Assembly (NCBI GenBank): GCA_024803745.1
Contig: JANJXV010000020.1
Location: 20,128,777-20,192,776, forward strand
Direction: 5' to 3'
DNA: 64,000 nucleotides
DNA from: Megascapheus bottae
Taxonomy: Eukaryota > Chordata > Mammalia > Rodentia > Geomyidae
A program made the translations under genes and the position numbers. A model generated the notes under the pieces. That model was not told the DNA's origin. It did no database searches and saw only the letters and a program-made list of their open reading frames with translations. Shown piece by piece: positions 23,704 to 34,999 of this stretch (positions within the stretch are counted from its first letter, which is position 1; every line of letters starts with the position of its first letter).

Positions 23704-24997
23704 CCATCAAGATGTCTAAAGTGTGGAATGTATCAAGCTGTGTTTCCATGTTGTAACTTCTTTGGACAATTAACTGCCAGCTTAAAATTAAAACATATCT
23801 TGGTCAGGGTTGAAGATGAAAAATTCAAGGGAATGGCTGAATGGAAAAAGGCATGCTGGACAAATATAGTCATAATACTCAATATACAGGTGTGAAAATG
23901 GAAGTAGGGGATTTAATTTGACTGGTTGGAGAAAAGGTAAATGGGAAGAAGGAGACTGTTGGAAAAAGCAACTGAGCAAAACAAACTACTCAAATAAACA
24001 AATTAAACAGAAACCCACCTGTACAACTATCTGAACATAATTTTATATAAAGGTATGTGTAGGTCAAAATTTATCCCACAGAAAATTAATTATTCCAGAC
24101 TTAAAACTAAACAAATATATCCTCAAAAACAACATGCTGAATGTGAAGTTTTGAAATGTGATGGTAAAATAGAAGTTAGAGCTAGCAGGACACGAGTCTG
24201 CTCTCAGGGAAAATCCATGCATGCACCACAAAAACATTCAGCATTAACAGCTAAATATGCTTAGCTTCTCCCAATTAAAATTGGGAGCAGATGCTGGGTT
24301 TTGAATTTCAAATGATAAAAGTATCATCGAGATTGATTTGGGATGTATCTTAATTCAAAATTTTAACATGTAACATCATATTTAAATTATTATTCTCCTT
24401 TGTAAATCCCTTTTCCAAGTATACGCCAAGCCCTTCCACATAATACTTCTAAGAAACAAATGTCAAAAGCAGTGGCAGATTAATATAGTGCAGAAAAGGA
24501 TTTGATGAGATTATTTTTCACTATAATATAGTCTGCTTCTATTTGAAAATCTTTCAGTAGGATGTTGGAGATGGATATTGTTTCTCCAGCGTAAACAATT
24601 TGAATTAAAATGTGACTCCTGCAAAACAAAGACTCTTTTCATAATGTTTGAGCTATTACCTTTCCCTTCCCATTGTTTTAAACTACAACTTTTTCCAATA
24701 TAGACTGAATAATAACCTTCATTTCCAGGCTAACAGTTGGAATCTCCTTTTGTTGTCATCTAATGAAGAATTATTCCTAGAACAGAGGAGCATCAACTAA
24801 TGTCTCCAGTGAAAGCTATTAAGAAAGAGAGGGGCACACTTCTCAGATAGAATCTAATGCCCAACATTCATGTAGAAATTCATTTTCACAATCATTCTTA
24901 TCTTACACTTCCCTTCTGTTTTGATGAAGGGTGTATGGTTAGGTCAAAAAAATGATGCACCTGATTTTACAAATAGAAAGAATGATTTAACCTTCCT
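23700..24997. other. Unique intronic sequence; 24540-24790 is a candidate conserved element
   Basis: No repeat recognised. Around 24590-24700 there are several SOX-like cores (acaatttg, acaaagac, cattgtttt) within a more complex sequence. A short palindrome (arms ctcccaatt) lies at 24268-24287. Confidence 0.35.
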
Positions 24998-25110
24998 TTT
25001 TCCCTTCCTTCCTTCCTTCCTTCCTTCCCCTTCCTTCCTTCCTTCCTTCCTTCCTTCCTTCCTTCCTTCCTTCCTTCCTTCTTTCCTTTCTTCTTTCCTC
25101 TTTCCCTCCC
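24998..25110. repeat. (CCTT)n microsatellite and pyrimidine tract
   Basis: About 110 bp of CCTT units, slightly interrupted. The + strand is almost wholly pyrimidine, continuing loosely to about 25160. Confidence 0.97.
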
Positions 25111-25164
25111 AGCGACCCCTCTCTTGCTTTCTTTCTTTTTCTCTTTCTTTCAATGGATCTCTCT

Positions 25165-26706
25165 TGTCTTTTCTTTCTACAATGAGTAAAAGCATCGATG
25201 TGAAATAAGGTCTGACTCTAAATGTGCAAATATCTGCAATATTTAAATAAATTTGACCAATTTTCTACTTGCCATGCACAGAGATATTTTATGTGTACCC
25301 AAACCTGACCTTCACCTATGTCCACTATGTTGTCACTTGTTTCTTGCATTTTTTCTTTGTCTTAAGGTGACTTACAAGTTTAGCTTGGAGTTTTGCATGA
25401 CCGAATTTTCCCAATAGTGTGCAGACAGATTTGGTTACAATCCTCTCCCGCCACCCCCTCTCTTTCTTCTCAAATAAACTCTGACTGGTTTGGGCTGTGA
25501 ATACGTTCTTAAAATGTTTCCTCTTCAATCTATCTTGTCAAATAGCCCCAGGATATTATTTTACCCAACAAAATTTAATTATTATCCTTGAGGAATATAT
25601 CTCTTTCCTAAAAGAAATCAGCCTCACTAGCAGTAAGTCTTTTGTTTCCTCTTCTACTTTCATCCTGTCTTCCATTCTGAACAGATATCTTAGATGAAGG
25701 AGCTACTTAATGTCTTGAATGAAAAAATCTGGAGTACAGGATGGTAGAGGAGAAAATAGTCACAGTGGAGCAACTAAACTAAGGCTTGTACCTTGACTTT
25801 TACAGAATTGATGACAAAAAAAATCCTCTATCTGTATAAACTATAGTGCTCAGTGGATCCTTTCTTTATATATATTTTTGATTATGGCCAAATCCTCTGT
25901 AAACAGGGGCATGATAATCTTAAATTGTTTCTCCATGAGATGTAAGGATGAAAATGTAATCGATGATGAACAGGAATATTTGAATCCTATTTGTGGGTAA
26001 TTCTTTAAAAATTACTGTAATTTTCAAAGGGAATTTATTATTTTTTCCTGAACAACTTAAATATCTGGAAGAAAATCATTCTTCCTGGGAGACAAGGTAG
26101 CTAATCAAGATCAGTGGTGAAAGAAAATAAATTGCTGTCTTTGCTTTATCATATGGTCATGGCCACATTCCAAAAACCATTGGGATTTTTGTACGTTTTG
26201 CTTTGTATTACCCTTAGAGGATAATTGGAATTCTAGCTGTTTCCATTTAAAATAACACAGAAAATTGGGTAGCAGCAGCATTAGCACTTTGTACTAATTG
26301 CTTTTCTACCTACTTGAAACCAGTCAACACCATGTTTGACTAAAAGTATCATTAACAGTGTCCATTTAACAATTTATATTTAGGATCTTAAGACTATTCT
26401 TGCTTTATAAGCATTTATGGAAATTTATATTAAAGATTAACCAGAGATGAACAAGTGACACAAAAGGAATAATTGATAAAATAATTATTTTCCAGAATAT
26501 TATATTCTAATTAAATTAGTATAAAATAATAAAAAATATTACTCAATACTTCATGTATTGAACTACTGAGATATTAACTAGTATATACTGTTATATCAAA
26601 TTCAAATGTAAAACAGAAAGAATACAGCATCTGTATCAAAATGTTAAGAGTGCTTCTCTCTAAATGTTGCATTCAATGGTTATATTTTTCTTCTGCTATT
26701 TTCAGT
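25165..26706. other. Unique AT-rich intronic sequence upstream of exon 4
   Basis: No repeat or ORF recognised in these 1.5 kb. Confidence 0.5.
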
Positions 26707-26726
26707 CTACTAATATTTTTTTTTTG

Positions 26727-26900
26727 CCAGTCCTGGGCTTGAGCTCAGGGTCTGAGCACTGTCCTTGGACTTTCTCAAGACTAGAGCTCTACCACTTGAG
26801 CCTCAGCACCACTTCCAGCTTTTTTCTATGTATGTGAATCGAACCCAGGTCTTCATGCATGCTAGGCAAGCACTCTACCACTAGGCCAAACTCCTGGCCC
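26727..26900 (-). mobile_element. A-type dimeric SINE (IDL-Geo-like), 255 bp upstream of ERBB4 exon 4
   Basis: Minus-strand copy with ccagtcctgggcttgagctc, ctagagctctaccacttgag, gtgaatcgaacccaggtctt and atgctaggcaagcactctac. An exact 16-bp target-site duplication ctactaatattttttt lies at 26707-26722 and 26904-26919. Its antisense position puts a T-rich tract and internal AG/GT dinucleotides close to the exon 4 acceptor. Confidence 0.95.
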
Positions 26901-27096
26901 ATACTACTAATATTTTTTTAGAATTCCTGTAAATGACTTGGGAAAGTATATTTTGAAAGACATCTTACTTACCATCTAACATTAATATTGAAAAACTTGT
27001 TGAGTCCACTCCCTGATAAATGTAACTGTAACTCCTCTATAAATCACCTCAACAATAAAATACAATAAAATAAAAAATAATTTAAGCAATTGATGA

Positions 27097-27339
<243 letters not shown>

Positions 27340-27343
27340 TGAA

Positions 27344-27349
27344 AATAAA
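27344..27349 (+). terminator. Canonical AATAAA just inside ERBB4 intron 4 (possible intronic polyadenylation signal)
   Basis: Read-through past the donor adds 16 codons to exon 4 and ends at a TGA (27340-27342). An AATAAA starts two bases later and is followed by tgatttgtgta, a short GT-rich stretch. If used, it would yield a receptor truncated inside domain I. In an AT-rich intron AATAAA is common by chance, so usage is only an inference. Confidence 0.3.
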
Positions 27350-27504
27350 TGATTTGTGTATCATGCCATGAATAATACCTAGAACTCGGATAATAGCATT
27401 TTGTTACGTACGAGAGAACAAGCATCTCCACAATGAATTCTCTGTTTTAAATTTAGGCTTTCTCTTTTACCAATTTTTAGTTCTTAAAAAAATAGTTCCT
27501 CTCT

Positions 27505-27548
27505 ATTGCAAATCTCTGCCCAGGCCGTGAGTTCATAGCCATGTGACT
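27505..27548 (+). mobile_element. Geo-like SINE tail fragment
   Basis: Only gcccaggccgtgagttcata and an A13 tail remain, the 3' end of a right monomer. It seeds the triplet repeat that follows. Confidence 0.5.
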
Positions 27549-27627
27549 GAAAAAAAAAAAAAAGAAGAAGAAGAAGAAGGAGGAGGAGGAGGAGGAGGAG
27601 AAGCAGCAGCAGCAACAGCAGCAGCTT
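27549..27627. repeat. (GAA)n-(GGA)n-(GCA)n triplet microsatellite
   Basis: Ordered blocks of gaa, gga and gca/gcaaca units after an A-rich SINE tail. Read on the opposite strand the block order is the same as in the much larger tract at 19735-20025. It lies 260 bp downstream of exon 4. Confidence 0.95.
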
Positions 27628-27684
27628 AACTTTGAGACAGTTGTAATTGCCAAGTGAAGGAAGCTGTCAAAGAAAGCTACTTTC

Positions 27685-27949
27685 AGCTGGGCGCGGTGGC
27701 TCATGCCTATAAAACTAGCTACTCAGGAGGCTGAGATCTAAGGATCAAGGTTCAAAGCCATCCCGGGAACAAAAGGACCTGGGATTATCTCCAATTAACC
27801 TCTAGAAAAGAGAAATGGGACTTGGTCAAGGGTAAGGTGAAGGGAGCTGAAGAGCTTAGGGACAAACACCCAGGCTCAGGGGTAGGATGGTAGCCTTGAG
27901 CTGAAGAGCTCAGGGACTGCACCCAGGCTGCCCCATGACCCGAAAGAAC
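27685..27949 (+). mobile_element. B-type SINE, variant B', with internal duplication
   Basis: The B1-like half is well kept (gctgggcgcggtggctcatg, ctactcaggaggctgagatc). The right half carries the gagctgaagagctcaggga module twice, an internal duplication. An exact 12-bp target-site duplication aaagctactttc lies at 27673-27684 and 27950-27961. Confidence 0.95.
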
Positions 27950-28017
27950 AAAGCTACTTTCTTATTGTCAACTTGGGGCAAAAGGTTCCTAAGGCAAATA
28001 ATTTAAAATGTGAGGGT

Positions 28018-28047
28018 TTTGTTGTTGTTGTTGTTGTTGTTGTTGTT
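28018..28047. repeat. (GTT)n microsatellite
   Basis: About nine GTT units, forming the 3' tail side (CAA on the sense strand) of the minus-strand SINE that follows. Confidence 0.95.
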
Positions 28048-28049
28048 TT

Positions 28050-28242
28050 TTCCAGTCCTAGGCTTTAACTCAGGGCCTGTCCATTACCTCTGAGCTTCCT
28101 TTGCTCAAGGGCAGTACTCTACCAGTTGAGCCACAGTGTTACTTCCAGCTTTTTATGCTTATGTGGTACTGAGAAATGGAACCCAGGGCTTCATGCATGC
28201 TAGGCAAGTACTCCATCACTAAGCCACATTCCTAGCGCTAGT
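28050..28242 (-). mobile_element. A-type dimeric SINE (IDL-Geo-like)
   Basis: gggcagtactctaccagttg, agccacagtgttacttccag, ttatgtggtactgagaaatg, ggcttcatgcatgctaggca and the terminal cattcctagcgc. Both monomers are present. Confidence 0.92.
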
Positions 28243-28254
28243 GTTAGGATTCTT

Positions 28255-28346
28255 AAAAACTGCCTCTCACCTTGAACACTTGTTTGTTAAACTTGTCATT
28301 TAAAATATGATGTAAAAATCAACATTAATAAATTCCTCTTTGCCCA
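28255..28346 (+). mobile_element. Short L1 3' end (family II)
   Basis: aacacttgtttgttaaactt, gatgtaaaaatcaacattaa and taaattcct match the 3' end of the L1s at 43.5, 47.7 and 55.9 kb, in plus orientation. Confidence 0.8.
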
Positions 28347-29279
28347 ATATATTTCATTTTTAGTGCCCGGATACTTGTGCCATTGTCCACAAACCTCAGA
28401 CTTAATGTGTAGCTAGTGCTTCAACTTTTATAGCTCATGCCCCACTGAGAAAAAGGCAGTAGAAGAAAAATATACCCAGTAACCATGATTATTTTAATAA
28501 AAATTAAAACTAGTCAACCTCTTAGATTTTTTCCAGGCATTCATTTATCCCTATGCCTTCATCATAAAACTTCATGACAATTCCAAATGATATAGAATAG
28601 ATTTATATAGACTTATAAAAGAAGTATATTTAGCTTCTGATTTTTGTCATTACTATAATAAGCTACTGAATTTTCCATTTTAAATATATGTAGTGTCTCT
28701 CTGATGAAGGATTTATCAGATTCAAGTGCTTAATATGATTAAGTGATAACCAAACAATATTTGAAATATCATTAAAACCTCTGGAGATTATTCTCTCTGG
28801 AATCACTTTCATTTTCATAAAGCAGGCTATGTTGTCCCCACATTTATTATTACTGACATTTGAATACAATCTTTTTCAAGCATTAACCTGGGTTTTAAAT
28901 TTCTCATCTATTATTATATATTTCCCACCTGAAATTATAACTATCTCTACATAGCACAATAATTATTAACCATAATACTTATTGTGTTATGAGGCTCTGG
29001 TTGGAAATTAGGCTTCGAAGGACAATTATTAAATTTTCAAGATGGTCCTAATAATATAATGGGATATATGAATATATTTGATCTAAACTAACAGCTGTGT
29101 TTTTTAATAAATGGCTAAAACCATTTTGCATTAAAAAAAGAGTAACATAATTTTCTTGTCAAGTCCAAGCAGAAATTTGTATGAGATTTCTTCTTTATGG
29201 TATTCAAGTTGCCTACGAGGTAATATTACATGTGAATAGAAATTGAATCTGTTTGAGCTAACAATGTAAATGATGTAAT
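28347..29279. other. Unique AT-rich intronic sequence
   Basis: No feature recognised. Confidence 0.5.
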
Positions 29280-29820
29280 TCAGAAACAGCTTCTGTTTTC
29301 AGTGTTCCCAGATTCTAGTACATATGATATGAGGTGTGGGCCAAGAGGGGATTGATTGGAGGAGAGCCGGCTGACTCTCAAGTTTTCAGAATGACTAGCC
29401 TGTAAGGCTTGAATGAAGCCAGGCAAAGTAGAGCCTCAGACAGAAGCCAAAGGGAAATGTGCCCACCAGCCTCACAGCACTTGGATTAGGAAAGGTCGGA
29501 GGGGTTTGCTGCACTTTCACAGATGGTATCTCTTTGTGCTCTTCATTTTTGAGGACTAATTTGGATGATTGTGCTATAATTAAGCAATTGTGGTTGCACT
29601 TTTTATTTTGCATGTAAATAATTGCAGGTGCAAAGATTAGAAATGCAGAATGGGTTCATAACTAATGGTCCTTTACAAATGAACCAAAGTTTTACTGCTT
29701 ACACAGTCGCTTTATTTTTGGACAGATTATGCACCCTGCATGACACCATATTTGATAATAACCAATTGGCTGCTATTTGAATATTGGGGTCGTATGTTCT
29801 TGTTCTGCTAAAGGAATTAA
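29280..29820. other. Candidate conserved noncoding element in ERBB4 intron 4
   Basis: A repeat-free stretch of relatively high complexity with clustered transcription-factor-like cores: taattaag and taaataattgcag (homeodomain), tgtggttg (RUNX-like), ccaattggctg (CCAAT-like), gtaaataattgc. The clustering is suggestive only; conservation was not testable. Confidence 0.3.
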
Positions 29821-29859
29821 GTCAACCACAAAAAAGATAAATAATCTTTGAGTTCATCT

Positions 29860-30115
29860 ACATGAAATAGTTAAGGCTATTACATCTAGATATCAGAATG
29901 TAGAATTTTGGTGGTCAAGGGCTGAGGGTCAGGGGAAAACATGAAGAGATTGTTGAAGGAATTTATTGTCTGTTTTGATAAAGGTACATTTGTCTGGAGG
30001 TGCATGGTACACCAGTGTCAATACAGCAACTACCACTGATGTATATACTTAAAATGATTAGGAGAATAAATGGTATGCTGCTTTTAAACCATAATTAAGA
30101 ATAACTACATGAATA
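29860..30115 (+). mobile_element. Ancient L1 3' end (L1M-like)
   Basis: Decayed but ordered matches to mammal-wide L1 ends: a ggtggtcaagggctgagggt block, then ggtgcatggtacaccagtgt, accactgatgtatatactta, aaatgattaggagaataaat and an A-rich end. Confidence 0.6.
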
Positions 30116-30649
30116 TTATGTGAATAGGGACATAAATCATGGACTGTTATATGAATATATCTATAGTTTCTACTGTTCATACTGTGGGTGGTATTACTAT
30201 TTGGTCTTTATATTTATAGATGGTAGAAATTATAAATTTTAATGGGTTGTAACTAAGAGTAATAATGTAATGTTTTCCCATTCAAGTTCAAGTACTTATT
30301 GAGTTCTATCTACAAATCTTTCACGAATCTGTGTTCCCTCCTCTCCTTGTTTTGTGTCTGGCCATGACCTTGTTTAGAAACTCTTCCATGGTGATAGAAT
30401 AATATAGGGAAAAAATCTAAACAAATCCAAAGGCTCAGGATTGTTAGGAATTTTTAAACAAATTTATACCTGTGAATTGTGTTCATTTAATGAATGAATA
30501 TTTCTCTTTATTTTCTGTTTGACATGTTGTCTTAATTATAACTTAACACATTCAATAACTTTCTAAAATACATTCTTCTCCAAGCTAGACGTGTTATAAC
30601 TTCTGTGACCTCATAAAGATCAGAGCTATAAGCTAATATTTTGGCTAAA

Positions 30650-30870
30650 ATATCCTGGCTCATGCCTGTAGTCCAATTTACTCAGAAGGGTGAATTCTGA
30701 GAATTGTACTTTGAATTTAAAGCCATTCTGGGCAGGAAAGCCCATGAGATTCTTATGTCCAAATAACATCCAAAAAACAGAAGTGAAGCTGTGTATCAAG
30801 TGAGCACAATATTCAGAGATAGTGACTCAGGCCCTGAGTTCAAGCCCCAGGACCAGAAGATTAAAAAAAA
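30650..30870 (+). mobile_element. B-type dimeric SINE, diverged
   Basis: tggctcatgcctgtagtcca, taaagccattctgggcagga, cagaagtgaagctgtgtatc, ggccctgagttcaagcccca and an A tail. Confidence 0.87.
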
Positions 30871-31039
30871 AAAGCTGGCATTTTACCGACAGTTTTATGA
30901 TAGACAAGGCTTAATCTATCACCTATCCTCTGTTGTACTATACAATAGATAGGTAGCAGAAAGAAGTGAAAAAAATCATTCAATAAATAGACAGCTTCAT
31001 AAACTTTGTATGGATAATACTCGCTATTTTTTAGGAAGA

Positions 31040-31365
31040 ACAAAATGTATTCTTTAAGTTCTGGAGGCCTGAAAATCTAAGGTCAAGATGCTGACATCTT
31101 CTCTGATATCCACTAAGAGCCTAGATTTTCTCCAAAGAGCTTCCTGTGAACATTGTATCACAATGGGAGGAAAGTTTTTTCTCACATAGAGAAGAAGGGA
31201 AGAGAGAAACCCTCTCCCAATAGCCCTTGCTGTAATGGCATTGACTTTGAAGACAAAGGCTTGATAACCCACTGTGGCCTCTTCTCACCACCACTGCATT
31301 AGAGATGAACTTTTCAACATGAATTTTGGAGGGGGTGTAAAAGTATTCAAACTGTAACAATTCAA
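31040..31365. repeat. Probable old mammalian interspersed repeat, family not named
   Basis: Begins aagttctggaggcctgaaaa and ends with aacatgaattttggaggggg, strings I associate with an old interspersed repeat seen across mammals. I cannot name the family or its strand with confidence. Confidence 0.4.
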
Positions 31366-34250
31366 GTGGGAAAATAAAAGAATTTCACCTATAATTTTTT
31401 ACTCATCACTTCTGTAGAAAAGTATGAAGTAAAAGTTCCAATACAGTGATAGATAATTTATCCACTTCTAGTCCTCTTCAAGTTAAGACAGCAATATGCA
31501 TCTCCTTGCTTCATGGAAGGTATGCTGATATACACTATAAAGTTGAAATTATTAAACTCATATCCTATTTTCACATTCCACTTTATAACAATTATAAGTT
31601 AAAATTGAGATACTAATTTATGTAGTAGTGTGAATGTTATACTTAATTTTGATATGGAATCTCAGAATAGTTTATGATTTATATTTTATTAAATATTTCT
31701 ACTTGTATATTTGTGGCAGTACTAATTCTTTCCTTGAAGTATGCTTTTATAATGCAAAAATATATGTTTTTAAAAAGCAGCTTAAAGAAAAAAGCAACCT
31801 TGCTTTTTTGAAAATTAATTTATTTGTGCTATAATTGAAACAAGCAAAGAAATATTTATGATTTAAGATAAATACCATAGCTTTAAGATGCAAAGTATAG
31901 TTGGGATATTTCAATCTAAGCTTCTGGAGGACAAGGGAGTGATAAGTATATCTTTTTTTTCCCTTTTTTCATCAATCCCTAGAAGGATCTATAACCTTGT
32001 ATGCTCATATACTTAGACTGAGGCACTAACAGAGCTTATTCAAGAAACTAACCCTTCAGTGTGTAAGTACCATGCTACGAGAGCTGTATTATTTTCAGGG
32101 AATACTGCTATAGCAATGTGCATTGCCACCAGAACATCAAAGTCATAGAAATAATGTTATTTCTAAAAAATTAACCAAATACAAATACAGAGAGACAAGG
32201 AAGAATGAATAGTTGTAAAGAGTATTTGGGACAAACAGGATTGTTTGAAACTTAGTCCAGCTGTTTCCTGCCACCTCACTATTTGCTCTTGTGCAAGTTT
32301 TTGATGCCACCATGATTCTATTTCCTCAAATAGAAAAGGAGAGCAGCAAGAGCTGAGCCAAGCTAAGGCCTAAACTGCTAGACCACACAGTGTTCAATTT
32401 AAGCGAGCAAAAATGAGCCTACCAACCAAGCTTTTAATCTTTAATTGCAATAGTGTAAACACTAAGCTAAACTAGCCTCAGAACCTACTTCAGCACCATT
32501 GATATTTCCTCAGGTAATATGACTAGGCCAAGGGCAGATTGCTAACATGAATAGACTCACAGAATTATCTCATAGTTAAGGAAGCCCCAAATACTTGGAT
32601 GCACCTGGAGGTTGGACAGAGGACAGGGAGAAAGATAAAAGTGGAAGATTATGCAGGAGGAAAGTTTCTGCTAAGCCCACTCCTCCTCCTTTTCCCCACA
32701 TAGACATTTCAACAAGAACACTCCCAGGACTTGACAGCAAGGCCACTGTAAAAAGGATGCTAGGCCTAAGAACGTGCATATGCATGAGTGTGGTCTGGAT
32801 CTCTAGTCCTTTAATCCAGCTTCCTTCAGAGATTACAGTTGACTGGCTGTACATCAAGTCTGGTGGGCTCAGAGGTCAGTTTCCTTCTGAGTTCTGCTAT
32901 GCAATGCTTCTGTCATTAACTATGCTTCAGGCTGAAAGGGAACAGCATATTTGTCTGTTTGTTAAGCCAGAAACCGTAATATTAACTCCAGAAATTTAAG
33001 AGCAAGACCTGTAATATGTCTAAAATCTCAGAGTGACCCAGTGTGTTTTCTTATAGCTGGAGAGTAAAGAAAGATCTTCTGATCATCATTATGTTCTTAG
33101 GAATTAGCCACACGTAAGCAGAAGCATTTTTCTGGAATGCGGTTGTATTATTTTCATTAAATATTCCATAAATTTTGTATGCTTCTGTTACCTGTGCTAA
33201 TAAAGCAAAAAGGAATTTCTCATAGATTGATTTCACCAAGAAGCCAAAAAAATTGGCATACCTCAGATACTTCATATCCCACAATCATTTATGTACATTC
33301 CTCCAGAATTCTAGAAACCACTTTCCAGAAACAAAGACCAGCTGACAACTGAGCAGGGATGGGGAATTAGACTATTAATAGGTTGCAGCATATTCAAAAA
33401 AATGTTCTCCCAGAATCAAAACCATTATTATTAAAAAGAAGCTACATTTTTCACTGAATCCTTTGCATGGTAACAATGTTCTCCTAGAACTGAACTAAAG
33501 AATATATATGTATATGTAAAACATCTGTATATTGTAAATGAATAAGGGTAAAAGTAACACCTATATGTGTGTATAGTGTGTGTGTGTGTGTGTGTGTTCA
33601 TATGTCAATCTCAACTACTTATGATTGTAATTTAGTCAACTGCAGTCTTGCCATTCTGGCCCTATTCTCTTGCTTCCAGTACCCCACCCAGGCTTTGCTA
33701 TCATTGACTCCAGTAAGTGACCCTATGCTGGGCTGCTCTTAAGGCTAGGTGAACCGGATTCTTTCAGAGAACAAATAAGTTCTGTTTTCAGCATTAAAAG
33801 CAAAGGGAATCACTGTTTGAGAAATACAGAAGATGAATTTTGACTTCCACATTCCTGCTTCTCTTTTACAGTGCAGATACCTCTTACATTGGAGACGCCC
33901 TGGCCACTTTAACACAATCAGGCTCATTTGATATTCTGTTTCTAAATTAGTGAAAGCATCAACTTTGTTCCATTATGAATTGTTCAATACAGGTGCAGAC
34001 TCTCAGGATTCTCAGTGACAAGCTACGTTACTCTACGTTTAAATGCATGACTTTCTCTGAGTTTTAAGCTATAGCACATGACACTGCAAATGCTTAGAAG
34101 CTACAGCAAAAAATGAGGAAACATCCATAATTTTATGCTTATAGATTTTCTTGGTAAACATACTCTCATTTTAGAGCACTCACTGCAAATTTTGGAGAAG
34201 ATACCTGGTTTGCACAAGATTATGTATTATTTCTTAGACAAAGAGTCAAT
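31366..34250. other. Mostly unique intronic sequence with a GC-richer stretch (32560-33000)
   Basis: A 134-codon + strand ORF (32595-32999) sits in the GC-richer part. Its product has no recognisable domain, and a 93-codon ORF overlaps it on the other strand, so it is probably chance in an old element. A (GT)n tract lies at 33574-33597. Confidence 0.4.
33574..33597. repeat. (GT)n microsatellite
   Basis: About 12 GT units in unique sequence. Confidence 0.95.
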
Positions 34251-34251
34251 T

Positions 34252-34300
34252 ACTGCCTTACCACAGTGGACCAGCAGAGGTTATGCTGTGGTAAGGCAGT
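34252..34300. other. Perfect inverted repeat (15-bp arms, 19-nt loop)
   Basis: Left arm actgccttaccacag (34252-34266), right arm ctgtggtaaggcagt (34286-34300), exactly complementary. Outside the arms caa (34247-34249) could pair with ttg (34305-34307) across a small internal loop. It is not within any repeat I recognise. The stem is short for a typical pre-microRNA; other readings are a MITE core or a chance palindrome. Confidence 0.85.
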
Positions 34301-34408
34301 TCAGTTGCTTATCACCTCTTTTGCAACTATACAAAGAAATTAGGTTGATATACCTTGTTCATATTATGAACTAATTATATTACTTGTAAGAAAATGTTGA
34401 ATTGGATG

Positions 34409-34409
<1 letters not shown>

Positions 34410-34441
<32 letters not shown>
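34410..34441. repeat. (CA)n microsatellite
   Basis: About 16 uninterrupted CA units. Confidence 0.97.
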
Positions 34442-34999
34442 GTTGCAAAAAGCAAACCATCTTTAGAGACAGGGCATTTTAGCTCAAATTTATGAAAGAA
34501 AAATAACTCTTTGAGTCACATTCTACTAACAGTTTTCATCTAAATTGTTAAATAGTATTGTTAGCATCTGAATTTATGTTAATTTTTGTAGTCAGATTTT
34601 CCTTAAGAGCCATAAGTCGACTGTTTTTCCTGTTTTATAAAAATTAACAAGCATGGTTCACAGAAACGGTCACACTCAGCCTCTGACCACAAGATTCACT
34701 TCTTGGAACTTTACAAACTCAAGATTATAGATTTTAAATCAAACTTTTTTAACATCATTTTATGTCTCTACCCACAATTATAGATCAAGTTTGTACTCAT
34801 ATTTCCCTCATGGTCATAACCTGTTGAGATCGCATGAGGTGACCAGAGCAGACATTAAAAAGTCTGGTCTAGCAGTAAGGCACCAGGGTCTTTATATCCA
34901 CAGATAACCTTGGAGTTTTGTAATGTTGGAATGGCTCAGAGTATACTTTGAGAGATTCTGCCTGAGTAGATTCTTCTTAATAAAAGAACTCTGGGAATC

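Noticed and set aside
32595..32999. 134-codon ORF called as a gene
   Set aside because: No domain, no splice context and an overlapping antisense ORF; kept only as an observation.
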